In this document: piece after piece, positions 36,134 through 46,209 of the stretch
Layout: each line of letters opens with the position of its first letter
How positions within the stretch are numbered: the first letter of the stretch is position 1
Assembly (NCBI GenBank): GCA_016776905.1
Contig: JADHSM010000004.1
Span: 124,001 to 188,000, forward strand
Direction: 5' to 3'
DNA: 64,000 nt
DNA from: Planctomycetota bacterium
GTDB lineage: Bacteria > Planctomycetota > UBA8108 > UBA1146
Made by a program: the position numbers and the translations under genes
The notes under the pieces: generated by a model
Database searches by the model: none
Told to the model about the DNA's origin: nothing
What the model saw: only the letters and a program-made list of their open reading frames with translations

Positions 36134-36967
36134 ATGAGCCGTAGGGATGTCTTGGAATCTCTGAAAGATCGAGGATTCCGCTTTGATCATCGAAAAGGGC
36201 AAAATTTTCTTTTCGATGGAAATCTACTGAGGGCTTTGGTCAGGGATTCGGGGGTCTCTGCTGGGTCGACGGTTCTTGAGGTGGGGCCCGGAGCTGGAAC
36301 CTTGACCTCTGCACTGCTGGGTCATGGGTGCCAGGTGATAGCGGTGGAGTTGGATCCGATCCTCGTAGAGCATTTGCGGACGGAGTTCGGCGATTCTGAA
36401 CTGAAGGTGATCGAGGCGGATGCCTTAGCGACAAAAAATAGACTCTCTGAACCGTTGCTGAGTGCCTTGCCTCAGGATGAGTTTCATCTGGTGGCGAACC
36501 TTCCCTATTCTATCGCGAGCCCCCTCGTTTGCATGTTGGTGGAACAATGCCCCCAAATGGCGAGTTTCTCAGTTCTTGTGCAAAGAGAGGTCGCTGAGCG
36601 TTGGGTCGCAGGACCCGCGACTCGGGAATACGGGACGAGTAGCGTTCTCCTGGGTTTTCTCGGTGAGGCTCGAATTATGAGGCATGTTCCTCCGCATGCT
36701 TTCATTCCCGCTCCTAGAGTTGAATCTTCCTTTGTTCGTTGGCAGCGAAGCTGGCCTGTTCCTGAGGTCCCAAAAGGGTGGATGGCCTTGGTTAGGGAGT
36801 GTTTTCAAGGTCGTCGAAAGTCCCTCTCCCGATTGCTCGGGAAAAAGGGGGTCCAGTCATGGAGCGTTCTAGGAGTTGAACCCGGAACCCGCCCAGATCA
36901 GGTCTCTCCTGAGCAATGGGTCGAATTAGCGCAGATTTGTTCGGCCGCAAATCCTGACAATGATTGA
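36134..36967 (+). CDS. rsmA: 16S rRNA dimethyladenosine transferase
   Basis: 277 aa from the ATG at 36134, the usual size for RsmA/KsgA; an in-frame GTG at 36038 that overlaps the previous stop would add 32 atypical residues. Motifs: FDHRKGQNFLFD, SAM-binding LEVGPGAGTLT, acidic VELDPILVEHL, and the catalytic NLPY in VANLPYSIASPL. It dimethylates two adjacent adenines near the 3' end of 16S rRNA. Confidence 0.95.
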   Translation: MSRRDVLESLKDRGFRFDHRKGQNFLFDGNLLRALVRDSGVSAGSTVLEVGPGAGTLTSALLGHGCQVIAVELDPILVEHLRTEFGDSELKVIEADALATKNRLSEPLLSALPQDEFHLVANLPYSIASPLVCMLVEQCPQMASFSVLVQREVAERWVAGPATREYGTSSVLLGFLGEARIMRHVPPHAFIPAPRVESSFVRWQRSWPVPEVPKGWMALVRECFQGRRKSLSRLLGKKGVQSWSVLGVEPGTRPDQVSPEQWVELAQICSAANPDND

Positions 36968-37328
36968 CTGGCATGACACTTCTGGGAGGTGTACATTTGC
37001 AACTCAGTCCGGATCTTCAGGTTTAGAGGGATAACCCGTGTTGCGAAACACAGCCTGCGAGATGAACCGCGCAACTGAAAATGCCGAAGACGGCTTCTCA
37101 ACTCAATTCCGTTAAATTTTTTCGAAGAGCGAGATCTCTGCATCTCGATTCTCGTACTCGATTTTTTGATCGCGTTCTGAGGAGTCTTCGACTGTCTTGA
37201 GTCGTGAACCTTAGGAGCACGGAGCACGGAGCTCGACGCAAGATTTTGTAATTTATGGCCTCGTAGGACGGGGCCGTCTTTTAATGTGACAGTCGAATTT
37301 GTCGACGTCAGTGAATGAGGAAGTTCTA
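36968..37328. other. Intergenic region upstream of dnaG-rpoD
   Basis: About 360 bp without a gene. It contains short hairpins (gtgtt gcga aacac at about 37041-37054; gccg aaga cggc at 37083-37094) and a 7-bp direct repeat ggagcac-ggagcac-ggagctc at about 37214-37234. The promoter of the dnaG-rpoD operon is expected here but is not clear. No known RNA family is recognised. Confidence 0.4.
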
Positions 37329-39425
37329 TTGGCCGCAACGCCGAACGATGATCGAGAACGAGTCCGTGAGGCCAGTCCCATCGAGGAGGTCATCGGCAAG
37401 TATGTCGATCTCGTCCAGAGGGGGAGAGTATGGAAGGGACTATGTCCCTTCCATGATGACGGCCGTCCATCCATGGACGTCGATCCCGAAAGAAACACCT
37501 TTAAGTGTTGGTCTTGCAATGAAGGTGGTGATGTTTTCTCCTTCATTCAAAAGTTTGAGAAGGTGGATTTTCGTGAAGCGTTGACGATTTTAGCGGACCG
37601 AGCAAATATTGAACTTCGCCCACAGTTTCAGGATCCGCAAATTCAGATCCAACGCGATAAAGACCTTGAGTTTCTTGATAGAACAGCAACCTGGTTTACT
37701 CAGCAGTTGAAAACTGCAGAAGGACGCCCTGCGCTCGAATACCTGAAGGAAAGAGGATTTAGCGATTCTTGTATCCGACGTTTTCGCATCGGGTATGCCC
37801 CGCCGGGTTGGAATTCACTCGAAAGCTCCATACGTCAACATGTTGAAAACTCAGAGGACGCGATCCAGCGAGCCGTGGAGCTCGGACTTCTAAAAAGTTC
37901 CGCTGAGGGCAAAACCTACGATGCTTTCAGGGATCGGATCATTTTCCCCATCATTCGACCGGGGAAGGGCCAATACCGTGAATCCGGTGAAGTGATCGCA
38001 TTTGGTGGACGCCATCTCGGGCATCCAGAGGCGGTTTCACAAGGGGCTGCGAATCCTCCCAAATATATCAACTCGCCAGAATCCCGTGTTTACTCCAAGG
38101 GGAATCTTCTCTATGGGTTCCAGCAAGGTCAGGAAGAAATACGAAGACGGCGTCACGTCGTTGTCTGTGAAGGTTACACCGACGTCATGATGGCGCATCA
38201 GCATGGAGTCTCAAATGTGGTAGGGGTTCTTGGGACTGCTTTGACAACGAAATCAGTTCAGTTCATTTCACGCGCAGCCCAGTGCGTCGATTTACTCTTT
38301 GACGGGGATTCGGCGGGAAGAAGGGCGGCTGCGAAGTCGTGCGAGCATTTTTTGGGAACGGATGTTGAGGTCAAAGTCGTTCTACTCGAAGAAGGGACTG
38401 ATCCCTGTGATCTCTTAGCCTCAGAGGGGGGTAAAGACAGATTTCAGAAACTTCTCAAAACAGGAACGGCATCTCTCAACTTTCTCATCGGTGAGATTCT
38501 CAGCCTACATGGATTTTCATTAGGCGATGCACAACCAGAGGTGGTTTCTAAAACGCGCCGAGAGTTGTCTGAGAGAGTCTTGATGCCATTGTCAGAAAAA
38601 GGCCAAGTGTTGTTAGAGAGCGGTGTTCGAGAGGTGGCGAGATTAACCGGCTGGTCTGAATCTTCCATCTTGATGGATTTCCAAGTCGATCGAAAAGCCC
38701 AATCGGAGCGGGATTCTTCTCGAAACAGGTACAAAAGAACGCCGTCCGATTCTCCCAGTGAATTCCCAGGTGGATCGGCTCATGCTCCTCACTTTGAGCA
38801 GAATCGGGCACCGTTGGGCACCTCTTCTTTAGAGGATCAGAATGCTTCAGTCGCTGTGATCGATGAATCTGTGTTCAATGATTCTCGGTCCGATCTCACT
38901 CTGGAACCGGATATTATCACTTCGGAACTATTTCCAAATCGAAGCGTAGATCCTGCTGTCATCGCAGAATGTGCGATGACAGAAGCAGCAATTTTGAAAA
39001 CGATACTTCGAGATGAATCATGTATGAGACCTATGCTGAGGCTCGCTCCTGTCGAGCGTTGGACTTCTGCATTACATAGGGATTTAGGGCTTTTGTTTCA
39101 GAATAAAGGCAAAGTCCCAGAACTTTTGGAGATTGAGGACCCCGATCTGAAATCGTTGCTTCTCGATCTGACGAGCAGAAATACGAGAGATGACGAATTT
39201 CTAGATCAGGACCAAAAAAAGAATTTCGCCTCTAGGACCCTTGCAGAGTATCTCATGACTGCTTTGGAGCGAAAAAAGGACGATTTTATGCGAACTGAAG
39301 ACAAATCGGCCTTAGTAACAAACATCAATGAGTGCATTAACATGTTAAATAACGATAAGTTTTCTTTTAGTAATACGTCGCAAGCCGACGAAATCATCAA
39401 TAGGTTTGGATTAGATCAATATTAA
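37329..39425 (+). CDS. dnaG: DNA primase
   Basis: 698 aa from the TTG at 37329 (GAGGAA upstream); TTG 37299 and GTG 37311 are in-frame alternatives without a site. The CHC2 zinc finger (CPFHDDGRPSMDV ... FKCWSCNEGGD) is N-terminal, followed by the primase fold (FRIGYAPPGW), the Toprim domain (VVVCEGYTDVMMAHQHG, DLLFDGDSAGRRAA) and a divergent helicase-binding C-terminus (after residue ~480, poorly conserved and Ser/Asp-rich). rpoD follows 39 bp downstream, as in the macromolecular-synthesis operon. Confidence 0.96.
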   Translation: MAATPNDDRERVREASPIEEVIGKYVDLVQRGRVWKGLCPFHDDGRPSMDVDPERNTFKCWSCNEGGDVFSFIQKFEKVDFREALTILADRANIELRPQFQDPQIQIQRDKDLEFLDRTATWFTQQLKTAEGRPALEYLKERGFSDSCIRRFRIGYAPPGWNSLESSIRQHVENSEDAIQRAVELGLLKSSAEGKTYDAFRDRIIFPIIRPGKGQYRESGEVIAFGGRHLGHPEAVSQGAANPPKYINSPESRVYSKGNLLYGFQQGQEEIRRRRHVVVCEGYTDVMMAHQHGVSNVVGVLGTALTTKSVQFISRAAQCVDLLFDGDSAGRRAAAKSCEHFLGTDVEVKVVLLEEGTDPCDLLASEGGKDRFQKLLKTGTASLNFLIGEILSLHGFSLGDAQPEVVSKTRRELSERVLMPLSEKGQVLLESGVREVARLTGWSESSILMDFQVDRKAQSERDSSRNRYKRTPSDSPSEFPGGSAHAPHFEQNRAPLGTSSLEDQNASVAVIDESVFNDSRSDLTLEPDIITSELFPNRSVDPAVIAECAMTEAAILKTILRDESCMRPMLRLAPVERWTSALHRDLGLLFQNKGKVPELLEIEDPDLKSLLLDLTSRNTRDDEFLDQDQKKNFASRTLAEYLMTALERKKDDFMRTEDKSALVTNINECINMLNNDKFSFSNTSQADEIINRFGLDQY

Positions 39426-39464
39426 ATTGTATCTGTTCAGCCCCGGTGAGAAGAGGATAAGCCC

Positions 39465-41330
39465 ATGAGTTCCGCTTCAACGAAAGTCAATGAAGACCCT
39501 GCCCGTACTGAGGACGAATTTCGTTCTCAAGAAGAGGGCGGAGAAATCGCAATTGAATCAGAGGAGGCAGAGGAAGAAGATCAGGAAGATGATCTTCCAA
39601 CCCTTGGCGTCGGTGAACCTGAAATCGATATCGCGCCGATAGATGATGACGAAAATCGGGGTCCACTTGAAGAGATCCCTAAAATCGCATCTGGACGACC
39701 GTCTTCCCGTGACTTCAGCAAGCAAAAGAGAACCTGGGAAGAGGGACTCGAACGCGTTGTTGAGATCGGTAAATCTACGGGTCATGTTACTTTCGAGCAG
39801 TTCAACCATTGTTTCCCCGAGGAGTGCAATACTCCGGAGAGAATCGATGCGGTCTATGATTTGCTTGAGAATCATGATCTCGAAGTGACCGACGATCCCG
39901 TAAAGATTGATGATCTCCCTGACGAACCGGATTTTACCGGAGAGAAGATCGACGATCCCGTACGAATGTATCTGACTCAAATGGGAGAAATCCCACTGTT
40001 GACGAGGGCGGAAGAGCTTCTCTTGGCTAAAACCATTGAGACGTGCCGCGACAGATATAGGACTGCCATTTATTCTTCGGGATTTTGTCAGCAGCAAATG
40101 ATTCGTCTCTGTACAGACGTGCTCTTTGGAGATCAAGCGATTGATAAGGTCATTAAGTTGACCCCATCATCGGGCGAGCCTAGTCGCGAAGACATGAGCC
40201 AGAGAATGGATCAGAACTTAAAAACCATTGAGAAACTCTACAATGATAACGCTGAGGCTAAGAAGAAACTTGAGTCGAAAAAATTAACGGACAAGTATAA
40301 AGAAAAGATTCGCCTGGACGTTCATAAACGTGCACTCAAGATCGGGCTTCTGTTAGGTGAACTCGTTTTCCGAAAGGAAATCTTGGATAACCTTCGTGAC
40401 AGCATGCGTGGTCAATGGCGAAAAATTCGTAAGTCCAGAAGTAAGATTCAGGATATCAAAGATCGTGGTGGCCGCAGAAAGAACGACAAAGAGATGATAG
40501 AAAGTGAGAATGATAATATTCTCGACATCTCCGTCCTCTTGATGGAAGCCACTGAACCCTTTGGTGATCGTGTTCATGGAATGAACAAACAGTTCAACCG
40601 ATATGAAGTGGCCAAGCGGAAACTTTCGGCAGGAAACCTAAGACTTGTAGTTTCTATCGCCAAACGCTACCGAAATCGTGGATTGTCTTTCTTGGATTTG
40701 ATTCAGGAAGGAAACACGGGACTGATGAAGGCGGTTGAGAAGTACGAATATCGCCGTGGGTACAAGTTTTCTACTTACGCAACATGGTGGATTCGTCAGG
40801 CCATCACGCGCTCGATTGCCGACCAGGCTCGAACTATTCGAATTCCTGTTCACATGATCGAGACAATGAGCAAAGTTCGAAATGCGACCAAGAAATTGAT
40901 GCAGAAGTTGGGTTACGAGCCCAGCATGAAAGAAATCGCAGTTGAACTGGAGCTTCCCGAAGAAGAGGTGCGGAAGGTCCTTAAAATTTCCAAGCACCCG
41001 ATTTCGCTTGATCGCCCCATCGGCGATAGCGATGACGGTTTCTTCGGCGATTTCATTGAAGATCATTCTGTCGAATCACCGATCCATACAGCGACTCATG
41101 AAATGCTGAAGGATCGCCTCAAGGATGTGTTGAAAACACTGACCTATCGCGAGCGAGAGATCATCAAGCTTCGATATGGTTTGGAAGACGGATACACATA
41201 TACCTTGGAAGAAGTAGGAAAGATATTCAAGGTGACACGGGAACGTGTGCGTCAGATTGAGGCCAAAGCGGTCAAGAAATTGCAGCATCCCATCCGGTCT
41301 CGTCACCTCGAGGGCTTCCTCGACGATTAA
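39465..41330 (+). CDS. rpoD: Primary sigma factor (RpoD/SigA)
   Basis: 621 aa. A Glu/Asp-rich N-terminus precedes region 1.1 ([10 protein letters not shown]) and region 1.2 ([17 protein letters not shown]). A basic non-conserved insert follows. Region 2 ([36 protein letters not shown]), region 3 and region 4 ([20 protein letters not shown]) are intact. It is the housekeeping sigma factor. It lies directly behind dnaG and is closed by a terminator 20 bp downstream. Confidence 0.97.
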   Translation: MSSASTKVNEDPARTEDEFRSQEEGGEIAIESEEAEEEDQEDDLPTLGVGEPEIDIAPIDDDENRGPLEEIPKIASGRPSSRDFSKQKRTWEEGLERVVEIGKSTGHVTFEQFNHCFPEECNTPERIDAVYDLLENHDLEVTDDPVKIDDLPDEPDFTGEKIDDPVRMYLTQMGEIPLLTRAEELLLAKTIETCRDRYRTAIYSSGFCQQQMIRLCTDVLFGDQAIDKVIKLTPSSGEPSREDMSQRMDQNLKTIEKLYNDNAEAKKKLESKKLTDKYKEKIRLDVHKRALKIGLLLGELVFRKEILDNLRDSMRGQWRKIRKSRSKIQDIKDRGGRRKNDKEMIESENDNILDISVLLMEATEPFGDRVHGMNKQFNRYEVAKRKLSAGNLRLVVSIAKRYRNRGLSFLDLIQEGNTGLMKAVEKYEYRRGYKFSTYATWWIRQAITRSIADQARTIRIPVHMIETMSKVRNATKKLMQKLGYEPSMKEIAVELELPEEEVRKVLKISKHPISLDRPIGDSDDGFFGDFIEDHSVESPIHTATHEMLKDRLKDVLKTLTYREREIIKLRYGLEDGYTYTLEEVGKIFKVTRERVRQIEAKAVKKLQHPIRSRHLEGFLDD

Positions 41331-41350
41331 GATCTCGTCCTAGAAACAAT

Positions 41351-41398
41351 AAAAGGCCCATCTCTGTCATAGAGGTGGGCCTTTTCTTAATTGGAGAT
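41351..41398 (+). terminator. Terminator of the dnaG-rpoD operon
   Basis: aaaaggcccatctct / agaggtgggcctttt pairs with one G-T step and a tgtcat loop, followed by CTT. Confidence 0.9.
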
Positions 41399-41502
41399 CT
41401 TTGAGGTCTTTGATTATGATGTCATAACAATATAGGTCGGTTGGATTAGGTGCGAATCTTTTTCGTCCCCATCCGCCACCTTTCGGGAAGTGAGTCTGGG
41501 CG

Positions 41503-42198
41503 TTGGGTATTCTTGAACATTTCCGTCATTACCAAAATTTATTCGGCAAAATTGAACTTTACCGTTCAGAGATGGAGAAAAGAAATCAGAAGGTCTCAAT
41601 CTTCGAAGAGAATATTGTGGCAATGTTGGCTGAGAGAGCTCCCCATGAAGAGCGGATGGAGCAAGGTCGGGCATTGGGTAGAAAATTCGAAGGCGACGTC
41701 GCTGATCTTGATAGCAAGATAGCCAAAAACAGAGATCAGTTATCGAGTGCCACTCAGGCCAGTGAGTATTCGGGTCTTCGAGCGCAAATAGAGAAGTACG
41801 AAGAAGCAAAAGTCACTCTTGAAGAGAATGTATTGGCGATTTTTTCTAAGATTGAAGAGATTGAAAAAGGATTGGCGGATCTCGATCAAAGATTGGCCCA
41901 TGCACGAGAAGAGTATCTGGAGCTAAAAACCAGAATCACAGACGAGAATAGTGACTTTGAGAAAGAAATCAGTGCTATGGAAACCCCACTCCAAGAAGCA
42001 CGCTCAAAAGTTGATCCAGAACTCTTGGAGATCTTTGACCGGTTGCAACCATCACTCGGTTCAAACGTACTGGTATCGATTAGCGGTAATAACTGCGGAG
42101 GCTGTCACACTTCCTTAGCTCCAAATGTGATAGAGAAAATCCGACAGGGTAGAGATGTTGTTCATTGCAACTTTTGTGGCCGGGTTCTGGGATGTTGA
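41503..42198 (+). CDS. Coiled-coil C4-type zinc-ribbon protein (CT398/DUF164 family)
   Basis: 231 aa from a TTG start (GGAAGTGAG upstream). About 170 residues of antiparallel coiled coil (ELKTRITDENSDFEKEI) are followed by a zinc ribbon with NNCGGCHTSL and VVHCNFCGRVLGC, i.e. two CxxC pairs. The family is widespread and linked to Chlamydia CT398, which binds sigma-54 and outer-membrane export components; the role here is unknown. It follows rpoD but is separated by a terminator, and it overlaps the next gene by 7 bp. Confidence 0.85.
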   Translation: MGILEHFRHYQNLFGKIELYRSEMEKRNQKVSIFEENIVAMLAERAPHEERMEQGRALGRKFEGDVADLDSKIAKNRDQLSSATQASEYSGLRAQIEKYEEAKVTLEENVLAIFSKIEEIEKGLADLDQRLAHAREEYLELKTRITDENSDFEKEISAMETPLQEARSKVDPELLEIFDRLQPSLGSNVLVSISGNNCGGCHTSLAPNVIEKIRQGRDVVHCNFCGRVLGC

Positions 42199-43364
42199 TC
42201 ATTCCCAGTTGGATGGGGAAAAAAGGACTCATCGCTATGCTGGCGATTACAATGGTCCTCGTCGGACTTTTCGCTTTATTGGGGCTGGAGTATCGGAACC
42301 TTAATCAGCGATTGTTAGGCCAGATCAGAGAAATTGTTGGGTGTGATAGTTTCATAGATTTTTCGCACTCTAAAATTCAAGGTCGTGACCCACTTTTATT
42401 CCCTTTGAAGTCTCGAGTTGAAGTCGATCAGTTTTTAATCGAAAATTCTGGACGACTTGAGATTATTCAAGAGACTGATTCGAGCGGAATATTTGAGAAT
42501 GTAACTGCTTATGATCAGGAATTTTTAGAAGTCGTGAAGTCTGCTCCTGGTCGCAAGCCTGAGGATTCTGCAAAAGTATTCCTCAGTTCAATGAATCTAA
42601 CGGGGGCGCGCTCAAGGCTCAATTCGCTGATGACAGCTTCTGTTTATTCCGGTAATGGTGATAATCCGATTCAGTTGTTTGTTTCAGCATTAGAAGCCAA
42701 TGAAATGTTATTTGGTGGAAGTCGCAACCTGATCGAGGAACTCGTTCGCCAAGCTGTTCTTTCCGATTGTTACAGTAATTTCGCGACTCTTATTTCTAGA
42801 CTCGGCGTGGATCAGCTAGAGACAGAAGATTTAAAAACCCTATGGGGTGTTCTGGATCGGATAGAGTCTCCAAAGGCTGCAATTAAGATTGCGATCAAGA
42901 CTGAGATTTTGGGAGCAACTGAGCTTATATACGCGAATAATTCTCAATATTTCCCGGGTGGTGTTTGGGGCTATTTCTATGAGCCTGACATCGAGTTTTT
43001 TCTGCGTTATCAAATTCAACGGTTAAGAGAGCTAGAAAATATTGAAACAGTGGGAGAGTTCACGCCGTTGGGAGTGATTCCTTGGTATGCCATTTATTCT
43101 CGTATGCTGATAATGGATGATTCAGCGATGAATAATGCCGTCAATAAATCAGCAACTACCGAGGGTCTTCTTTACTATATTCGTGATTATCTGAAGGTGA
43201 TTGTTTCACAGAGAAACATCGATCAAAGCTTCGCTGGCGAGCTATCTGAATATTCAAAGATTTCATCAAGCACTGAGGGTGGCACTCAGACTCTTGAGTA
43301 TCTGGGTCCCACATTTTTCTCGCAGTCTGATACCTGGGTGAACCAGCCTTTTAAGCTTCCCTGA
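42192..43364 (+). CDS. Orphan single-span membrane protein
   Basis: 390 aa from the ATG at 42192, which overlaps the zinc-ribbon stop codon; an ATG at 42213 is possible. One N-terminal membrane helix (LIAMLAITMVLVGLFALLGL) precedes about 360 soluble residues, mostly helical, presumably extracytoplasmic. I recognise no family or catalytic motif. The 7-bp overlap suggests it is translated together with the zinc-ribbon protein. Confidence 0.7.
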   Translation: MLIIPSWMGKKGLIAMLAITMVLVGLFALLGLEYRNLNQRLLGQIREIVGCDSFIDFSHSKIQGRDPLLFPLKSRVEVDQFLIENSGRLEIIQETDSSGIFENVTAYDQEFLEVVKSAPGRKPEDSAKVFLSSMNLTGARSRLNSLMTASVYSGNGDNPIQLFVSALEANEMLFGGSRNLIEELVRQAVLSDCYSNFATLISRLGVDQLETEDLKTLWGVLDRIESPKAAIKIAIKTEILGATELIYANNSQYFPGGVWGYFYEPDIEFFLRYQIQRLRELENIETVGEFTPLGVIPWYAIYSRMLIMDDSAMNNAVNKSATTEGLLYYIRDYLKVIVSQRNIDQSFAGELSEYSKISSSTEGGTQTLEYLGPTFFSQSDTWVNQPFKLP

Positions 43365-43365
43365 C

Positions 43366-44805
43366 TTATTGTTGAGTGTACGGAAGAAGCCAATCCTTTG
43401 CGGCAAGAGACCATTCCACTTTAGAGAGATCTACGGTGGGGTCGTAAAGAGGAGCTGCCGGCTTTCCGTTGATGCTGATCTCGACATTGGCATGGATCGG
43501 ATAATATTTTCCCGTTTGAGCCTCTAATTTATCGGAGAGATCTCTGGCAAACTGGATAAACAGATCTGGTTGTTGAGCGACCCTGCTTTGCTGCCAAAGG
43601 ACCAAGGCCTTTTGATAGTTCGGATCCAGAGTGATTCTCTTGCCGGTGTCTGGATCAAAAGAAAAGATCTGTACCTTATCTACTCGCTTATTGACCAGTT
43701 TCATTCTCCAAGCCCATCGGTGTCCTTCATGAGACCAAGAGGCATAACTGTCATAGAGATGATGCCTGAGAGGCAAAAGTATCTGGAACGCTAGATAAAT
43801 AGTGAGGAGACTCAGAATCACTGGGCGTGGGATTTGAGGATCATCGAGTCGGGAAGCATCGAGTCGGGAAGCATCGAGTCCGGAAGCATCGAGTCGGGAG
43901 GCGGATTCGGGAATCGGTACGCTAGCGCCCGAAGCGAAGCCCATTTTCCTCAGGAGGATACGGGGCCAATCAGGATCGAAGAAGAGTGCCCCGGCCATCA
44001 ACATGAACCAGGGGAAAATACCGACACTGACGAGGAACATTCCGTTGGTGAGGTGGAATGTCGCCGCTCCTACAAAAGCCACCAGTCGAGTGCGTTTCCA
44101 GAGTAAGAAAAATGGGATCGTGAGATCGAAGAGCAGACCGGACCAGACGAAGAACTGAGTCACATCATCCCGAAACAAGAAGTTCAGAGTTTCCGGAGAA
44201 TGACCTTCGCTGGTGAAGATGGCACGAATCGATTCACCACTTAACCAACCATGATCGAATTTGGCGATACCGGCAAAAAAGTAAACGATGACGAGCTGGC
44301 TACGTATCAACCAGAGTTGCCATTGTTGACACCAGTTTCGCTGTAGGTCTTTTATTCTTCCGCAATCGAGCGAGAATGCTCGGTGAGCCGGCAAGAAGAC
44401 AAGAAACAGGCAAAGTAGGCACAAGAGGTACCAGTGATTGCGATAGCCGGCGGCATCCAGAAGGAAGAGGTAGGTGAAACCCAAGAATTGGATGACTGCC
44501 GATAGCCTGTATCTGTATCCCAATGTGACGCCGATGGAAGACATGATGAGTAGCAGGAACACGCAATGCATCATCCAGTCTTGGGGCAATTGTTCGACCC
44601 AAGAAAATCCATAGAACTTGAAATGCATTGGCGAGTCGATGTAGTAACTTTTGAGCCAGCCTTCTGCTAGATATCGAACCATTTCATAACAAAGAAGTCC
44701 GCCGGTGATGATGCGGAATGCGGCTAGCCAAGCGATGTCGATGGGCTTGAAAAGCATATCTTTCATACTTGGATTCGATTCATATTGATCACTGGTTTTC
44801 TCCAA
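43366..44805 (-). CDS. HTTM / vitamin K-dependent gamma-carboxylase-like membrane protein
   Basis: 479 aa from a TTG start (AAGGAA upstream; ATG 44766 is an alternative). The N-terminal ~290 residues have several membrane helices with the HTTM features AAFRIITGGLLCYEMVRYL, NHWYLLCLLCLFLVFLPAHR and RSQLVIVYFFAGIAKFDHGW; a C-terminal soluble domain follows one more helix. Bacterial members are related to gamma-glutamyl carboxylase, but activity is unproven. A four-copy 15-bp repeat encodes an ASRLD linker before the last helix. It converges with the orphan membrane gene, the two stops being 1 bp apart. Confidence 0.82.
   Translation of the reverse strand: MEKTSDQYESNPSMKDMLFKPIDIAWLAAFRIITGGLLCYEMVRYLAEGWLKSYYIDSPMHFKFYGFSWVEQLPQDWMMHCVFLLLIMSSIGVTLGYRYRLSAVIQFLGFTYLFLLDAAGYRNHWYLLCLLCLFLVFLPAHRAFSLDCGRIKDLQRNWCQQWQLWLIRSQLVIVYFFAGIAKFDHGWLSGESIRAIFTSEGHSPETLNFLFRDDVTQFFVWSGLLFDLTIPFFLLWKRTRLVAFVGAATFHLTNGMFLVSVGIFPWFMLMAGALFFDPDWPRILLRKMGFASGASVPIPESASRLDASGLDASRLDASRLDDPQIPRPVILSLLTIYLAFQILLPLRHHLYDSYASWSHEGHRWAWRMKLVNKRVDKVQIFSFDPDTGKRITLDPNYQKALVLWQQSRVAQQPDLFIQFARDLSDKLEAQTGKYYPIHANVEISINGKPAAPLYDPTVDLSKVEWSLAAKDWLLPYTQQ
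43843..43902. repeat. Four tandem 15-bp repeats in the HTTM gene
   Basis: Unit atcgagtcgggaagc, four copies with single substitutions in the third and fourth. Read on the minus strand it encodes ASRLD/ASGLD pentapeptides in a linker between membrane segments. Confidence 0.95.
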
Positions 44806-45030
44806 TATTCCCGGGTTCCTTGAAGTTCAGAAATCAACCTTACGAAGGATGATGCCGATTTGATGAAGACAGTCAAGACCGGATCAATGGGGGACAACTG
44901 TGGAATACTCTCATACGTGTACTTTTCACCAGAGGTAGGGGTCATTGACCCGAAGCCCTTGAACCTAGAATCGTCCTTGAGCCGGGAATCATTCTTGATA
45001 CTTGAGTCACTCTGAAGTGTATGAATGAAG

Positions 45031-45408
45031 GGTGAGCGAGCAGTAAGCCGAGTCCTGTTCACCACCGAAATGGTGTGCGGTCATTCCTCTGGGCCCAATG
45101 TTGCCAAAGGGCTCTAACGACCTACCCGGGCATATTCTCGCAAGCGAGAGCGGAGGGGGCACTCCTTCACCTCTGTTTGGTCTTTCTCCGGGTGGGGTTT
45201 ACCCTGCCAAGGACGTCACCGCCCCTGCGGTGAGCTCTTACCTCACCATTTCACCCTTACCATCATCAAATGACAATGGCGGTATATTTTCTGTGGCACT
45301 TTCCCTGGGATTGCTCCCGGTGGGAGTTACCCACCACCCTGCCCTATGGAGCTCGGACTTTCCTCGCTATGGACGAATCCATCTCGCGACCGCTACGCTC
45401 GCTCACCG
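45031..45408 (-). ncRNA. rnpB: RNase P RNA (type A)
   Basis: On the minus strand the P1 arms GGTGAGCGAGC (5') and GCTCGCTCACC (3') pair. Conserved blocks appear in order: GAGGAAAGTCCGAGCTCC near the 5' end, CAGAAA, GGTAAGAGCTCACC, the P15 region GGTAAACCCCACCCGGAG followed by AAAGACCAAA, then AGAGGAATGA and ACAGGACTCGGCTTAC near the 3' end. About 378 nt, normal for bacterial type A. It is the catalytic RNA that trims tRNA 5' leaders. It lies downstream of the rph-lepA-lepB-lptB gene run on the same strand. The exact ends are judged from P1 only. Confidence 0.96.
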
Positions 45409-45550
45409 CAAATCATGCTAACCCGACAAGAAGCAAACAAAAAGGGTGGCAGGAAGATAATCACAAGAGTGTTCAATTTCGTGCTACAGGTACGGAGGGA
45501 AGTGAAACCGCTTGAATCCTTATGATCATGAATGAATTGAAGGATTCGTA

Positions 45551-45736
45551 TTACTGAAATACTGCGGAAACACCTTTGATGATGATGGCGAGAAGTAAAA
45601 TCAAACCCGCTATTGAAACAAAATACCTAGAGATCTCATTGATGACAGATTTGGTACGTCTGGGTTGAGGTGTGACAAACACATGTACGATGGAAAGACT
45701 CGCTGTCAGCAGTAGAAAGAAGAATAGATCTATCAT
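45551..45736 (-). CDS. Small membrane protein (61 aa), translationally coupled
   Basis: The ATG overlaps the stop codon of the preceding gene as TAATG. It has two predicted membrane helices (IDLFFFLLLTASLSIVHVFV and YFVSIAGLILLLAIIIKGV) with a short basic loop (PRRTK). It is reminiscent of SecG-sized two-helix proteins, but I see no decisive SecG signature. A hairpin (gaatcctt / aaggattc, 45514-45547) lies just beyond the stop. Confidence 0.6.
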   Translation of the reverse strand: MIDLFFFLLLTASLSIVHVFVTPQPRRTKSVINEISRYFVSIAGLILLLAIIIKGVSAVFQ

Positions 45737-46191
45737 TACTTTCGCTCCGCAGGTAATCCATCGGTCTCGTTTTGTTGAGACTCACTTTCTTTTCTTCCAC
45801 ATGGATCGATCACTCGATCGGCAATGTCTAATAAAACCATGACATTCAAAAGACCGGCGAAGCATACCATTTGAACACCAGAATCATTGTACTGGCCGAC
45901 GTCCTTGTAAGTGTTGACGCTCTGAATTCCTTGAAGCAAGTTTTCCGCGACAGGGTCAAAGAGAATGCCAATAAGGGGAGTCGCTCCGCAGCCTGCGCCT
46001 AGCCATACGAGGTAGGGATGAAATGCCTTAGAGATCGCTTCGAAATCGGAGAGTAATGCTCCGGTGATCCATAGACCGTTGATGACCGCGAAAATGGCGA
46101 CCCCTTTGAGTCTCTCTCCCATGAGGAAATGGCCACTTCCTGGAAGTATCCATGCCGGGAGAAGGAGTCCGAGGTGAGGTTTTTTTGTCAT
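45736..46191 (-). CDS. Small integral membrane protein of unknown function
   Basis: 151 aa, with about four hydrophobic segments (LGLLLPAWILPGSGHFLMG, GVAIFAVINGLWITGALL, LVWLGAGCGATPLIGILF, FAGLLNVMVLLDIADRV). The PGSGHFLMG motif recalls TM2-like proteins, but I cannot name a family with confidence. It lies 18 bp downstream of the LptB-like ATPase and is coupled to the 61-aa protein, so both may serve in the same envelope process. Confidence 0.72.
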   Translation of the reverse strand: MTKKPHLGLLLPAWILPGSGHFLMGERLKGVAIFAVINGLWITGALLSDFEAISKAFHPYLVWLGAGCGATPLIGILFDPVAENLLQGIQSVNTYKDVGQYNDSGVQMVCFAGLLNVMVLLDIADRVIDPCGRKESESQQNETDGLPAERK

Positions 46192-46209
46192 GTTGGAATC
46201 CTCACTTCA

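Noticed and set aside
44763-45065. A 100-codon minus-strand frame upstream of the HTTM gene
   Set aside because: It overlaps the RNase P RNA 3' end and the HTTM start, and its DSR/KDDS pattern comes from degenerate 18-bp repeats around 44959-45012.
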